Origin: JANLVI01 sp031363915
Lineage (GTDB): Bacteria; Vulcanimicrobiota; Vulcanimicrobiia; Vulcanimicrobiales; Vulcanimicrobiaceae
DNA: 64,000 bases
Assembly: GCA_031363915.1 (NCBI GenBank)
Contig: JANLVI010000012.1
Span: 62,001 to 126,000, forward strand
Direction of reading: 5' to 3'
In this document: piece by piece, positions 8,569 to 16,957 of the stretch
Layout: every line of letters begins with the position of its first letter
How positions within the stretch are numbered: position 1 is the first letter of the stretch
The notes under the pieces: model-generated
The model's input: the letters and a program-made list of their open reading frames with translations, nothing else
Told to the model about the DNA's origin: nothing
The model's database searches: none
Position numbers and translations under genes: made by a program

Positions 8569-10151
8569 TCGAGGCGCGACTCCGCTAGGTCGATTTGGAA
8601 TTCGACGCGGCGATACGCCTCATCGCTGATCGCGCCCGCGCCGCGCAGTTCGAGGAGCGCGCGCCGCTCGGTCTCGTACGCCTCGCGACGCAGGCGCATC
8701 TCGATGTCGTGATGAGGCATGCTCAGCGTTGAATCCAGGTTGCCGTCGGCCTGCGCGTTGAAGTGCGCGATCCGCTGTTCGTAGTCGCTCGTGATGCGGC
8801 CGACAACTTCCCATTCAGCTTGGGTTGCAAAGTCGGCCTCGAGTTCGACCATCCGCTTTTTGACGGCCTCGGCCATACGAGCGCGCGCGAGTGCGACGCC
8901 ACGCCCCATTTCATCGTCCGTCTCGACGATGTTCCAGCGGCGAATCAGGGTGGGCATGAGGAGTCCCTGGCCGACGAGCGTCACGACGATCACGACGAAG
9001 ACGATGAATAAAATAAGATCGCGCTGCGGAACCTGGCGCGGTAAGGCGAGCGCCGCCGCGAGTGAAACGACACCACGCATTCCGGCGGTACCCGTGATGA
9101 ACATGGCTTGCCACGAAGACGGAGGGCCTTCGGCAGCGGCGGCTTTGGGTTGGATCAAGCGACGCAGCGGCGGGACGATGAAGACCCACGCATAGCGCGC
9201 CAGAATGACGACTGCGGCAGTTCCGAGCGACCACGCCGCGAGTGTCAGACCCGAGAATGCGTTCAGTGCGCCGAGAATCGAACGCAACTGCAGACCGATG
9301 AGAACGAACGCCGCTCCATTGAATGTAAAGAAGAGCAGATTCCAGACGGAACTCGCGGCAATGCGGCTATCGGCATCGAAGATGCGGCTGGATTTTCGGC
9401 TGAGCGTCATGCCGCCGCTTAGTGCCGCAAGGACGCCTGAAGCGTGAAGTGCATCGGCGGGGACGTAGAGCAGAAACGGCGTCAGCAGCGAGATCGAAAC
9501 CGCGAGTAGTTCGTCGGAGAGACCCGTCGAGCGAATCCATTCGATGACGCGCGCGATCAGGAGGCCTCCTCCGATGCCGATCGCAAGCCCCACGAGCACG
9601 ACGTAGACGAATTGCAAGAACGCAAGGCCAAGCGAGAAGGCGCCGGTCATGACGGCGGTGACGGCAAAGCCATAGATAACCAGGCCCGATGCGTCATTGA
9701 CGAGCGATTCGCCGTTTATGATCGCCGCGAGCCGCCGCGGCAAATGCAGTTCTTCAGCGATCGCGTCGGTCGCCACAGCATCGGTCGGCGAGAGGATCGC
9801 GCCCAATACAAAACCAAGCGCGATCGGAAAGCCGAAGAACCAGTGCGCGGTGTACGCGACGCAGACCGACGTAAAGATCACCAGGCCGATCGCCAGAAAG
9901 AATATCGGCTGGCGGTACCGCAAGAATGTGCGAACGTCGGTCGTCCAACCGTCGCCGAAGATTAAGGGCGGTAAGAACAAGAGAAAAATAAGATCCGGCT
10001 CGAGCGTCACGGTCGGGACGCCTGGAACGAGAGCGATGAGCGCGCCACCGATCACGAACACGATCGGATACGGAATCCGAAGCCGTCGCGCGACGACTGC
10101 GAAAGCGATGATCGCACCGAGAAAAGCGACGATGATTGCGCCCGAACTCAC
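8565..10151 (-). CDS. Na+/H+ antiporter, CPA1 family
   Basis: About 528 residues from the GTG at 10151. A longer TTG form to 10262 would add 37 polar residues unlike the family. Roughly 12 transmembrane helices, then a cytoplasmic tail from about residue 415 rich in charged helix. Key motifs: SPTDAVATDAI and GESLVNDASGLV (the ND pair of the ion-binding site in CPA1 exchangers) and GMRGVVSLAAALALP. It would exchange cytoplasmic Na+ for H+ for pH and salt homeostasis. The terminator of the ribosomal operon lies upstream (10307-10337), so it needs its own promoter, which I could not find. Confidence 0.9.
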   Translation of the reverse strand: MSSGAIIVAFLGAIIAFAVVARRLRIPYPIVFVIGGALIALVPGVPTVTLEPDLIFLLFLPPLIFGDGWTTDVRTFLRYRQPIFFLAIGLVIFTSVCVAYTAHWFFGFPIALGFVLGAILSPTDAVATDAIAEELHLPRRLAAIINGESLVNDASGLVIYGFAVTAVMTGAFSLGLAFLQFVYVVLVGLAIGIGGGLLIARVIEWIRSTGLSDELLAVSISLLTPFLLYVPADALHASGVLAALSGGMTLSRKSSRIFDADSRIAASSVWNLLFFTFNGAAFVLIGLQLRSILGALNAFSGLTLAAWSLGTAAVVILARYAWVFIVPPLRRLIQPKAAAAEGPPSSWQAMFITGTAGMRGVVSLAAALALPRQVPQRDLILFIVFVVIVVTLVGQGLLMPTLIRRWNIVETDDEMGRGVALARARMAEAVKKRMVELEADFATQAEWEVVGRITSDYEQRIAHFNAQADGNLDSTLSMPHHDIEMRLRREAYETERRALLELRGAGAISDEAYRRVEFQIDLAESRLD

Positions 10152-10306
10152 GGCGCGAACCCAGGTTGATTCCGCACGCGTTCCGTCGTGCGCGGCGATC
10201 GCCCGGTCCTCCTGCGCGATCCGAGGGTGTTCACCTGCGGCACGATTCGAATCGGGCTGCAAGAACTCGCCCGGTTGGAGACCCGGCTCGAGTTCCAGAC
10301 GGCAAG

Positions 10307-10337
10307 AAAAAAGACGAACATCGACATGATGCCCGTC
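10307..10337 (-). terminator. Intrinsic terminator of the infC-rpmI-rplT operon
   Basis: Minus strand: a 10-bp stem with two G-U pairs (10328-10337 with 10313-10322), 5-base loop, then six T (10307-10312). It begins 25 bases after the rplT stop. Confidence 0.8.
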
Positions 10338-10361
10338 CCTACTTTTGGGTCGGCCGACAGC

Positions 10362-10733
10362 TTACGCGGCGGCCGTCTTTCCGAGCGAGTCTTTCGCAAC
10401 GGTCAGGAGTTGATTGAACGCTGCCGCATCGTGCACGGCGAGGTCCGCGAGCGCTTTGCGGTTCACGTTGATGCCGCTGATCTTGAGTCCGGCCATCAGA
10501 CGCGAGTAGTTCATGCCTTCGCGACGCGCTGCCGCGTTGATACGCGAGATCCAGAGCGAACGGAATTCACGCTTGCGGACACGGCGGTCGCGGAACGCAT
10601 ACGAGAGCGAGTGAAGCAGCGCTTCGTTCGCAACGCGATAGTTACGGCTGCGAGCGGCGCGGAAGCCCTTGACGAGCTTCATCACCTTGCGTTTGTGTTT
10701 GGCTCCGTGGAGGCCACGTTTGATTCGCGACAT
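10362..10733 (-). CDS. rplT: 50S ribosomal protein L20
   Basis: 123 residues, standard L20: a basic N-terminal extension (MSRIKRGLHGAKHKRKVMK) that threads into 23S rRNA, and the globular part with SLWISRINAAAR and GMNYSRLMAGLK. L20 also acts as autogenous repressor of infC-rpmI-rplT in several bacteria, which fits the structured leader upstream of infC here. Last gene of the operon, 11 bases after rpmI. Confidence 0.98.
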   Translation of the reverse strand: MSRIKRGLHGAKHKRKVMKLVKGFRAARSRNYRVANEALLHSLSYAFRDRRVRKREFRSLWISRINAAARREGMNYSRLMAGLKISGINVNRKALADLAVHDAAAFNQLLTVAKDSLGKTAAA

Positions 10734-10744
10734 GGATCAGACTC

Positions 10745-10951
10745 CTAGAGAAGATAGGGGATCTGCGGCGCAAAGCGCTTGAGATCACCTTTGAAAACGG
10801 GCTGGTCCTTGCGGAAATTTCGCTTGCGTTTGCGCGTCTTCTTGGACAGAATGTGGCCGCAGCCGCTGAACTGGTGGCGATGGCTGACTTTGCCATTGGC
10901 GCTCACCTTGACGCGCTTAGCGGTACCGCGGTGGGTCTTGATCTTAGGCAC
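10745..10951 (-). CDS. rpmI: 50S ribosomal protein L35
   Basis: 68 residues, beginning MPKIKTHRGTAKR like all L35 proteins. The GTG at 10951 is chosen because GGGAG lies 8 bases upstream. A GTG three codons earlier overlaps that ribosome-binding site and adds a PP pair not found in the family. The start lies inside the infC stop region (8-base overlap), so L35 is translationally coupled to IF3. Highly basic, buried in the large subunit. Confidence 0.96.
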   Translation of the reverse strand: MPKIKTHRGTAKRVKVSANGKVSHRHQFSGCGHILSKKTRKRKRNFRKDQPVFKGDLKRFAPQIPYLL

Positions 10952-11669
10952 TGGAGGCACTCCCGACGTTGGTGGTTTCTTCTGCTGCGACCGGCGCCTC
11001 AGCAACCGGACTCTCTGTTACCGGATTTTCCGCTACGAGGTCTCCATGATGTTCGTGTTCGTCATCATGCTCGTCGTGTTCGGGTTCTTCGTCTTGTGCC
11101 TTGGCGGCCGCATCGACGACCGCGTCCTTCACGTGCGTGAATTTCGGCGGTCCCAGCGGTACGGCGCGTGGGGCGAGGATCATGAACATGTTCTTGCCTT
11201 CGAGTTTGGGTTCACGTTCCATGATCGCGATGTTCGTCATATCGACGGCCATGCGATCGAGGAGGCGCCGGCCGAAGCTGGCATACGTGATTTCTCGCCC
11301 GCGAAACATAATCGTGACTTTGACTTTTCCGCCGTCGGTGAGCAGGCGTTCTGCCATGCGCGCCTTGACTTCGTAGTCGTGGGTCTCGATTTTGGGTCGC
11401 AGTTTGACCTCGCGCAATTCCCAGTTTTTCTGCTTCTTGCGCGCGTCTTTATCTTTTTTCGACTGCTCGTATTTGAGGCGACCGTAATCGCTGATCCGGC
11501 AGACCGGCGGCACCGCCGTCGGACTGACTTCGATCAGATCGAGGCCCTTATTGCGTGCGAGCGCTAAGGCGTTTTCCGTCGGCATGACGCCGAGTTGCGC
11601 ACCTTCATCGTCGATAACGCGGACGGTGCGGATACGGATCTGGTCGTTGATACGAAGCGGTCGAGCTAT
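10944..11669 (-). CDS. infC: Translation initiation factor IF-3, apparent ATA start
   Basis: IF-3 binds the 30S subunit and checks the start codon. The recognisable protein begins at IARPLRINDQIR with the codon ATA at 11669, preceded at 5 bases by GGAGGA. No ATG, GTG or TTG gives a sensible start: upstream in-frame codons lie within or before the promoter and attenuator. Rare starts (AUU, AUC) are characteristic of infC and let IF-3 repress itself. N-domain about 1-80, linker KKDKDARKKQK, C-domain to about 175. A 65-residue tail rich in Glu, Asp, His and Ala follows, which standard IF-3 lacks. Total 241 residues. Confidence 0.93.
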   Translation of the reverse strand: MARPLRINDQIRIRTVRVIDDEGAQLGVMPTENALALARNKGLDLIEVSPTAVPPVCRISDYGRLKYEQSKKDKDARKKQKNWELREVKLRPKIETHDYEVKARMAERLLTDGGKVKVTIMFRGREITYASFGRRLLDRMAVDMTNIAIMEREPKLEGKNMFMILAPRAVPLGPPKFTHVKDAVVDAAAKAQDEEPEHDEHDDEHEHHGDLVAENPVTESPVAEAPVAAEETTNVGSASSA

Positions 11670-11691
11670 GGGCGTCCTCCGGCAAGAAAAC

Positions 11692-11807
11692 AAAAAATGG
11701 GGCTGCCGAAGCAACTCCCACTCAATATCGGCCGCGAAAGCGACGTTTCCTGAATAGTAACCGGATCGCCCGAGGGCATCCGGTGAGGTCTTGCGACCTG
11801 CTTCGGC
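11692..11807 (-). promoter_or_regulatory. infC leader: attenuator with alternative pairing
   Basis: Minus-strand leader of about 138 nt. Elements in transcript order: GCCGAAGCA at the 5' end (11799-11807), a GNRA-capped hairpin GGTC-GCAA-GACC, a longer hairpin (CCGGATGCCC/GGGC.ATCCGG), and a terminator hairpin (11699-11719) followed by T6 (11692-11697). The 5' segment is exactly complementary to TGCTTCGGC (11705-11713) inside the terminator, so terminator and long-range antiterminator are mutually exclusive. This layout resembles L20-controlled infC leaders; the ligand here is inferred. Confidence 0.65.
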
Positions 11808-11813
11808 TTCGGG

Positions 11814-11843
11814 ATTATACCAGCTTTGGGGCACTCGCGTCAA
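11814..11843 (-). promoter_or_regulatory. Promoter of infC-rpmI-rplT
   Basis: Minus strand TTGACG (11838-11843), 18-base spacer, TATAAT (11814-11819): near-consensus housekeeping promoter. Predicted start near 11807. Its position rules out infC starts further upstream. Confidence 0.85.
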
Positions 11844-11913
11844 ACCCCGTGGCCGGGATCACATTCCGCGGCAAAACAAGTAGGGGCCGGGCGAAAATGC
11901 CGAAAATTTGACT

Positions 11914-12195
11914 ATGGGGTACGTATCGCCGTTTACTTACAGCCATTTCCCGCCGCAGCAGCAACTGACCGACGGTGCAGCGATTTCGCACAGTTTCTTG
12001 CAAACCGTGCTGCCCACAACGGTCCCGACGCCCCCGCAGCAAGGGTTTGGCCTGGCGCCGATTCCCCCGCTTGGGCGGGTCGACTCGTTCACAGCGAACT
12101 ACGCCCCCGAGATTTATGCGATCGCGTTGCAGAAGGAAACGATCTCCGCCCTTCTGATGGGCGGCGGTTTTATGGGCGGATACGGCAAGCACTAA
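11914..12195 (+). CDS. Hypothetical Pro/Gln-rich small protein
   Basis: 93 residues from the ATG at 11914 (an in-frame TTG lies two codons upstream). The N-terminal half is rich in Pro, Thr and Gln (PTTVPTPPQQGFG), then EIYAIALQKETISALLMGGG and a Gly/Tyr tail. No signal peptide, no family recognised. It is alone between the divergent infC promoter and the convergent protease gene, whose stop overlaps its TAA. A real gene is plausible because the frame is open and the codon use matches its neighbours. Confidence 0.45.
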   Translation: MGYVSPFTYSHFPPQQQLTDGAAISHSFLQTVLPTTVPTPPQQGFGLAPIPPLGRVDSFTANYAPEIYAIALQKETISALLMGGGFMGGYGKH

Positions 12196-15100
12196 GGCAG
12201 TCCGAGGTTCGGTCGGGGCGTGAATGCCGGTCGGCCTGCGGCGCCATCGCGGGCTTGGGCCATGAGCTCGAGCGCCTTTTCTAATTGCGGGTCGCGGCCG
12301 GCGCGGCAGTCCTGTGGGGCGATGTCGACGTCGTAGTCTGGGTCCGTCCCGTAATTCTCGACCCCCCACCCGACATCCACGAACCAGAACGAATACTCCG
12401 GTTGCGTCGTAACCGTCCCGTCGACCAGCCGGTGGTACGGGTTGATCCCGATGACGCCGCCCCAGGTGCGCTTGCCGACCAGCGGCCCGAGTTTGTAGAT
12501 TTTGAAGCAGTGGCTGAAAATGTCGCCGTCGCTCCCGGCGAACTGATTGGTAAGCGCGACGATTGGGCCGCCGACGGATTCGGGCGGGTAGGGCATCGGC
12601 GGGCCGTAACGCGAGACGTCGTAGCCGACGCGCTTGCGCGTAAGTTTTTCGAGCAGCAGTGGCGAGACGTGGCCGCCACGATTGTAGCGAACGTCGACGA
12701 TGAGGCCGTCGCGATCGAACTCCGAGAGATAGCCGCGATGGAATTCGGAGAAGCCCCACGGGCCCATATCCGGAATGTGCAGGTAGCCGACCGCGCCGTC
12801 CGTGCGCTCGTGCACGATCGCGCGATTGCGCTCGACCCAGGCCCGGTAGCGCAGCAACCGTTCGTCGCGCAGTGCATGGACGAGCACGCGGCGCGTTTCG
12901 CCGTCGCGTGCGATGCTGAGCACGACGTCGCGTCCGGCTTGATTGACGAGCAATTCGTCAGGCGTTTTCGTTCGGTCGACGGGGCGGCCGCCGATTGCGA
13001 CGATGACGTCGCCGATCCGCACGTCGAGTCCGGGCTCGGCGAGCGGCGAGTCTAAATCGCGATCCCACGAATCGCCGCGCAGAATCGCGTTGATGCGATA
13101 GCCGGCATCGGTCCACGCGATGTCCGCACCGAGGAAACCGCGCCGGTATTGCGGCGTCTGGCGATAGTCGCCGCCGATTTCGTAGGCGTGCGAGGTTCCG
13201 AGTTCGCCCTGCATCTCCCAAATGAGATCCGAGAGTTCGCCACGCGTCCGCACGTGCGGCACGAGCCGCTCGTAGCGTGCGAACACTTTGTCCCAATCGA
13301 TGCCGGACATCGCTGCATCCCAAAATTGCTCGCGTTGCAGTCGCCAAGCTTCGCGATACATCTGATGCCACTCGTCTTGCGGTTCGACGAGCACGCTTGC
13401 GCGCGAGAGATCGAGCCAGCCCGAACGACGGTTCATCTCCGCAGGCGGTTTGGGCTCGTCGCCGTCGTCTTCGGGTAAGTCGCCGCCGGCGTCGATCACG
13501 CGCAATTTATCGTGGGCGGCGTAGATGAGCGTACGGTGGTCGATCGATAAGCGTACGTCGTCGATATCATTTGCGAGCGTCGCTGCGCGTTGCGTTTCAA
13601 AATCGTACGCCATGAGCGCGCCGTGCTCGTCATCGTCGCTCTCGCGCCCTTGCGGCGGGATGCCGCGCACGGGAAAAAGCGTGAAGAGCGCGCGGTTCTT
13701 GACCGCCAGGATGTGTTCGTAGTCGCCTTCTTCGACCGGGAAACCCAACACGCGTCGTGTGAGTCCGTCGAAGTCGATCGAAATCGGCGTCGCATCGTCC
13801 TCGCCGTCTTTTTCGCCGTCTTTGTCGTCGTCTTTGTCGTCTTTGTCGGCGCGATGCAGCGGTGCGGGTTTTGCGACGAACGGATTGGCAACGTCGGCAC
13901 GCAGCGTGATGAGAAATGGCCGCGCGGCTTGCGGAAAGCTCAAGTCGAATTGCAGCGCGTCGTAGACCGGGTTGAAGTCGCGGGTCGAGATGAAGTACAG
14001 ATACTTCCCGTCCGGATCCCAGGCGGGTGCGCGATCGACGCGCAGCAGCGGCGTTGCGTCGTGCACGCCGCTCCCATCGAGCGCGGCGATGCGGATGATC
14101 GAAGCGCCCTCGGCGGCGCAGTAGGTGTACGCGACCCAGCGGCCGTCGGGTGCGATCGCGACGTCCATGATGCGCGCGGCGCGGCCGGTGTCGATCAGGC
14201 GGCTCTCGCCGCTGGTCAGATCGATCGCGTGCAACTCGTGCCGGTGATTGGCGATTGCCACCACGTCGCCGACGGGCGAGACAGCGAGTTCCGTGATGCG
14301 GCCGTAGTCTTGCGTCGTAACGTACGTCGGCACTGCGCTTTGGTCAAGCGGCACGACGGCGAGTCGTTCGAATCCGTCCGCGTCGTCGATATAGATGAGC
14401 CGTTTACCGTCGTGCATCCAGTCGATTGCGCGCGCGCGAACGCGCGATGTCGTGCCGAAATCGGTGACGGCTTCTTCCCAGAGCGGCATGGCGAATGGAC
14501 GGCCGCGCGAGATCAGCGCAAGCGACGTGCCGTCGGGCGAAGGGACGAATCGTTCGAGATACTCGCTCGCCTCGATAAAACGCCGCGCCAGTTGCGGTGC
14601 GCTCGAGGGCGCGTCGATCGCGACGCGCCGCGTGGTGCGCGACGCGGAATCGAATACGACGATTTCTGCGCCGCACGCATAAACGATCCGCTTCCCGTCG
14701 GTTGCCGGAAAGCGCACGAAATACTCGGTTTCGTTCGTTTCCGCACGAAGATCGCTGCCATCTGCGAGCGATGAGAAGATGTTCCCGATCCCGTTGTGAT
14801 CGGAGAGAAAATAAACGCGCTCACCGAGCCACATGGGCCATACGAGGTTGCCGTCGATCCGCTCGTGCAGGCGCGTGAATGCGTTTTCACCGTGCGGATC
14901 GACCCAGAGCTGACCGGCGGTTCCACCGCGATAGCGCTTCCAGCGCGCTGGATCGAGGTTGTTGCGACCGATGACCATGCCGCCGCCCGCTCGCGTTGCA
15001 AATGACATCGCGTGACCGAGTTCGAGCGCGCGCACCGGCCCGCCACCTGCGGAAACGGCAAATGCCGCGGTCTCTTTTGCAAACGGCGTGCGCGCATCGC

Positions 15101-15413
15101 TGCAGAAATAAATCTCACGGCCGTCGGGCGACCAGCCCGAGCAATGCAAAACGTCCGCGCCGAGAAAGGTCAGGCGACGTGCCGGGCCGCCGCTCGCGGG
15201 CATGACGCAAATTTCCGGATGACCCTCATCGCGTCCGACGAAAGCAATTCCCGTCCCATCGGGCGAAAGACGCGGCAAGGAACACTCGCTTGCGTTCGTC
15301 GTCAATCGGCGAGCCACACCGCCTTCCGTCGCGACGGTCCACACGTCGTCCTCGGTTATGAATACGATCGTCTCGCCGTTGATCGACGGTGTGCGGTAGT
15401 AGCCGGTGTTCAT
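12192..15413 (-). CDS. Tricorn protease homolog, S41 family peptidase
   Basis: 1073 residues, the length of tricorn. Two N-terminal beta-propellers (about 20-320 and 320-690) with repeated SPDG/PDGR motifs, then a four-helix region, a PDZ domain (about 760-840) and the S41 core. Catalytic elements: GELGTSHAYEIGG (His), QFAGSDGDIFSH (nucleophile Ser near 960 in the GSDGD motif) and the PEYSFWF region (Glu area). Tricorn is a large cytosolic oligomer that degrades peptides released by the proteasome or other proteases. Odd: an acidic Asp/Lys/Glu stretch near residues 517-540 encoded by GTCGTC/TTTGTC repeats (13795-13850). No signal peptide. Confidence 0.92.
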   Translation of the reverse strand: MNTGYYRTPSINGETIVFITEDDVWTVATEGGVARRLTTNASECSLPRLSPDGTGIAFVGRDEGHPEICVMPASGGPARRLTFLGADVLHCSGWSPDGREIYFCSDARTPFAKETAAFAVSAGGGPVRALELGHAMSFATRAGGGMVIGRNNLDPARWKRYRGGTAGQLWVDPHGENAFTRLHERIDGNLVWPMWLGERVYFLSDHNGIGNIFSSLADGSDLRAETNETEYFVRFPATDGKRIVYACGAEIVVFDSASRTTRRVAIDAPSSAPQLARRFIEASEYLERFVPSPDGTSLALISRGRPFAMPLWEEAVTDFGTTSRVRARAIDWMHDGKRLIYIDDADGFERLAVVPLDQSAVPTYVTTQDYGRITELAVSPVGDVVAIANHRHELHAIDLTSGESRLIDTGRAARIMDVAIAPDGRWVAYTYCAAEGASIIRIAALDGSGVHDATPLLRVDRAPAWDPDGKYLYFISTRDFNPVYDALQFDLSFPQAARPFLITLRADVANPFVAKPAPLHRADKDDKDDDKDGEKDGEDDATPISIDFDGLTRRVLGFPVEEGDYEHILAVKNRALFTLFPVRGIPPQGRESDDDEHGALMAYDFETQRAATLANDIDDVRLSIDHRTLIYAAHDKLRVIDAGGDLPEDDGDEPKPPAEMNRRSGWLDLSRASVLVEPQDEWHQMYREAWRLQREQFWDAAMSGIDWDKVFARYERLVPHVRTRGELSDLIWEMQGELGTSHAYEIGGDYRQTPQYRRGFLGADIAWTDAGYRINAILRGDSWDRDLDSPLAEPGLDVRIGDVIVAIGGRPVDRTKTPDELLVNQAGRDVVLSIARDGETRRVLVHALRDERLLRYRAWVERNRAIVHERTDGAVGYLHIPDMGPWGFSEFHRGYLSEFDRDGLIVDVRYNRGGHVSPLLLEKLTRKRVGYDVSRYGPPMPYPPESVGGPIVALTNQFAGSDGDIFSHCFKIYKLGPLVGKRTWGGVIGINPYHRLVDGTVTTQPEYSFWFVDVGWGVENYGTDPDYDVDIAPQDCRAGRDPQLEKALELMAQARDGAAGRPAFTPRPNLGLP

Positions 15414-15467
15414 CCGTCCACCCTACGGCACCAAGCGCGAGCGTCCTCGCAAAGGTAAGTAAATATC

Positions 15468-16112
15468 GTGACGATCGAATACTTCATCGATACCTGCTCA
15501 TCGTGGGTCTACTTCGCGCGCGAAACGATCACGCGGCTGCGAGTGGCGTTTGGCGATCGCGCGGAATTCACGTGGCGCATCGCGCTACTCGACCGCGCCG
15601 AGGCACTCGGATACACGGCCGATTCGATGGACTGGTACTACCGTCGTTCGCAAGCGCTGGCCGGTGAGAAACTCGATCCGAATTGGATCGTCAACCGCGA
15701 GACGGGTTCGCTCGAAGCCAACCTCGTCGTCGAGGCCGCGCGCGAGCTCGGCATCCGAGACGATCGCGCGTGGCTCGCCGTCGCGAGCGAAACGATGGGG
15801 AACGGTCGGCAGATCGCCTCGTTCGTCGGCGCAGCAGACGCGGTCGCTGCGGCATGCGGGATCGATGCCGACCGGCTCGTCGACGCGGCGCAATCGGCGG
15901 TCGTCCGTGACCGTGTCGAAGCATCGACGAAGCGATTTCACGAGCTCGCCTTGCCGCAACGGCCCGCGTTCGTGCTGCGTAGCGCGATCAACGATGAGGT
16001 GCGCTTCTCGGGTCTCATCGACTACGACCCGATCGCGCTGACGATCGAAGCGATGCTGCGCGATGAAGCAGGCTCGGCTGCGTATGCGCGCGCGCACGGT
16101 GTCGGACCGTAG
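15468..16112 (+). CDS. DsbA-family thioredoxin-fold protein (FrnE/HCCA isomerase-like)
   Basis: 214 residues, GTG start with an AAAGGTAA ribosome-binding site. The fold follows DsbA/2-hydroxychromene-2-carboxylate isomerase proteins: first strand and active-site helix (FIDTCSSWVYFARETI), a helical insert, and the cis-Pro region near LPQRPAFVL. The usual CxxC reads CSSW, leaving a single Cys, so a glutathione- or CoA-linked isomerase or transferase role is more likely than disulfide formation. No signal peptide. Its stop overlaps the next start (TAGTG). Confidence 0.7.
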   Translation: MTIEYFIDTCSSWVYFARETITRLRVAFGDRAEFTWRIALLDRAEALGYTADSMDWYYRRSQALAGEKLDPNWIVNRETGSLEANLVVEAARELGIRDDRAWLAVASETMGNGRQIASFVGAADAVAAACGIDADRLVDAAQSAVVRDRVEASTKRFHELALPQRPAFVLRSAINDEVRFSGLIDYDPIALTIEAMLRDEAGSAAYARAHGVGP

Positions 16113-16951
16113 TGATCCGACATCTTCTCCGCGCTTCGATCCTCGCGATCGCCTGTACGGGCGTCGCCGGTGCGCAGTCGGTCTCGGAATCCGCCGGCCT
16201 GACGCCGACGCAGATATTCATCAAGGCGCGACAAACGTGGAAGGCACGTCCGCTGCCGCCGTATATCAAATATCGGGTCGCCGGCGAATTCAACCGCAAA
16301 CGTAAACACCTCACCGCCGACTACGAGGTTACGTACCGGACGAGCGATCGTCAGGCGCTAACGGTGACTTTGCCGCATTCGCGCAAAGACAACGTCGAGC
16401 GCACCTTCGGTCCACCGCGCATCTCGCCCGATGCGACGTTCGGTGTCGCGCCGCGCGCTGCATATGCGAGCGATTCTATGAGCGCCGATCCCGCTGCACC
16501 CGCGACAACGTCGTCGACGGTCATCGGGCGCGTTACCGCGATCGTCAAAATTCCATACGACATGACGCTCCAGCCGGACGAAAAATACGAAGACCGGCCC
16601 GTGTACCATCTCGTACTCAAACCGCAGAACGATCCGGATATCTACCGCCTGCGCGAACTGTGGATCGACAAGCAAACTTTCGATGTGTGGCATATTCGCG
16701 CGATCGCGATCGCGCAGGTCGGCGTGATCCATCAGCCCTTCGTCTATAACGCGTTCTTCAAACCGGTCGCGTCGTATTGGATGCTCGACAAGGTGCTCGC
16801 CTCCGGACGGTTGCGCGTCTTCCTCTTTCAGTACGGCGGTTCGGGCGACATCACGTTCCCGAGTATCGAATTCCCGGCGACCGTCCCCGAGTGGGCGTTT
16901 GATAGGAAGCTCTTCGAGGAGCACGAGAAGGCCACAAAAGCCGCGAACTAA
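16112..16951 (+). CDS. Exported protein, paralogue of the gene at 58055
   Basis: 279 residues. Signal peptide MIRHLLRASILAIACTGVAGA with likely cleavage after AGA. The mature part is beta-rich with no named domain that I recognise. It shares with the gene at 58055-58945 the length, the organisation and the segment VYHLxLxPxxD..RLRxLWxD followed by alternating beta strands. The pattern (strand, lipid- or polymer-like cleft, paired strands) recalls LolA/LolB-type or outer-membrane lipoprotein-sorting folds, but this is only an impression. GTG start overlaps the upstream stop. Confidence 0.7.
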   Translation: MIRHLLRASILAIACTGVAGAQSVSESAGLTPTQIFIKARQTWKARPLPPYIKYRVAGEFNRKRKHLTADYEVTYRTSDRQALTVTLPHSRKDNVERTFGPPRISPDATFGVAPRAAYASDSMSADPAAPATTSSTVIGRVTAIVKIPYDMTLQPDEKYEDRPVYHLVLKPQNDPDIYRLRELWIDKQTFDVWHIRAIAIAQVGVIHQPFVYNAFFKPVASYWMLDKVLASGRLRVFLFQYGGSGDITFPSIEFPATVPEWAFDRKLFEEHEKATKAAN

Positions 16952-16957
16952 AATGGT

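Noticed and set aside
10152..10262. Longer N terminus (TTG 10262) for the Na+/H+ antiporter
   Set aside because: It adds 37 polar residues unlike the family, while a GTG just before the first helix is available.
11670..11843. IF-3 start at 11843
   Set aside because: This codon overlaps the -35 box of the operon promoter, and the encoded 58 residues have no IF-3 similarity.
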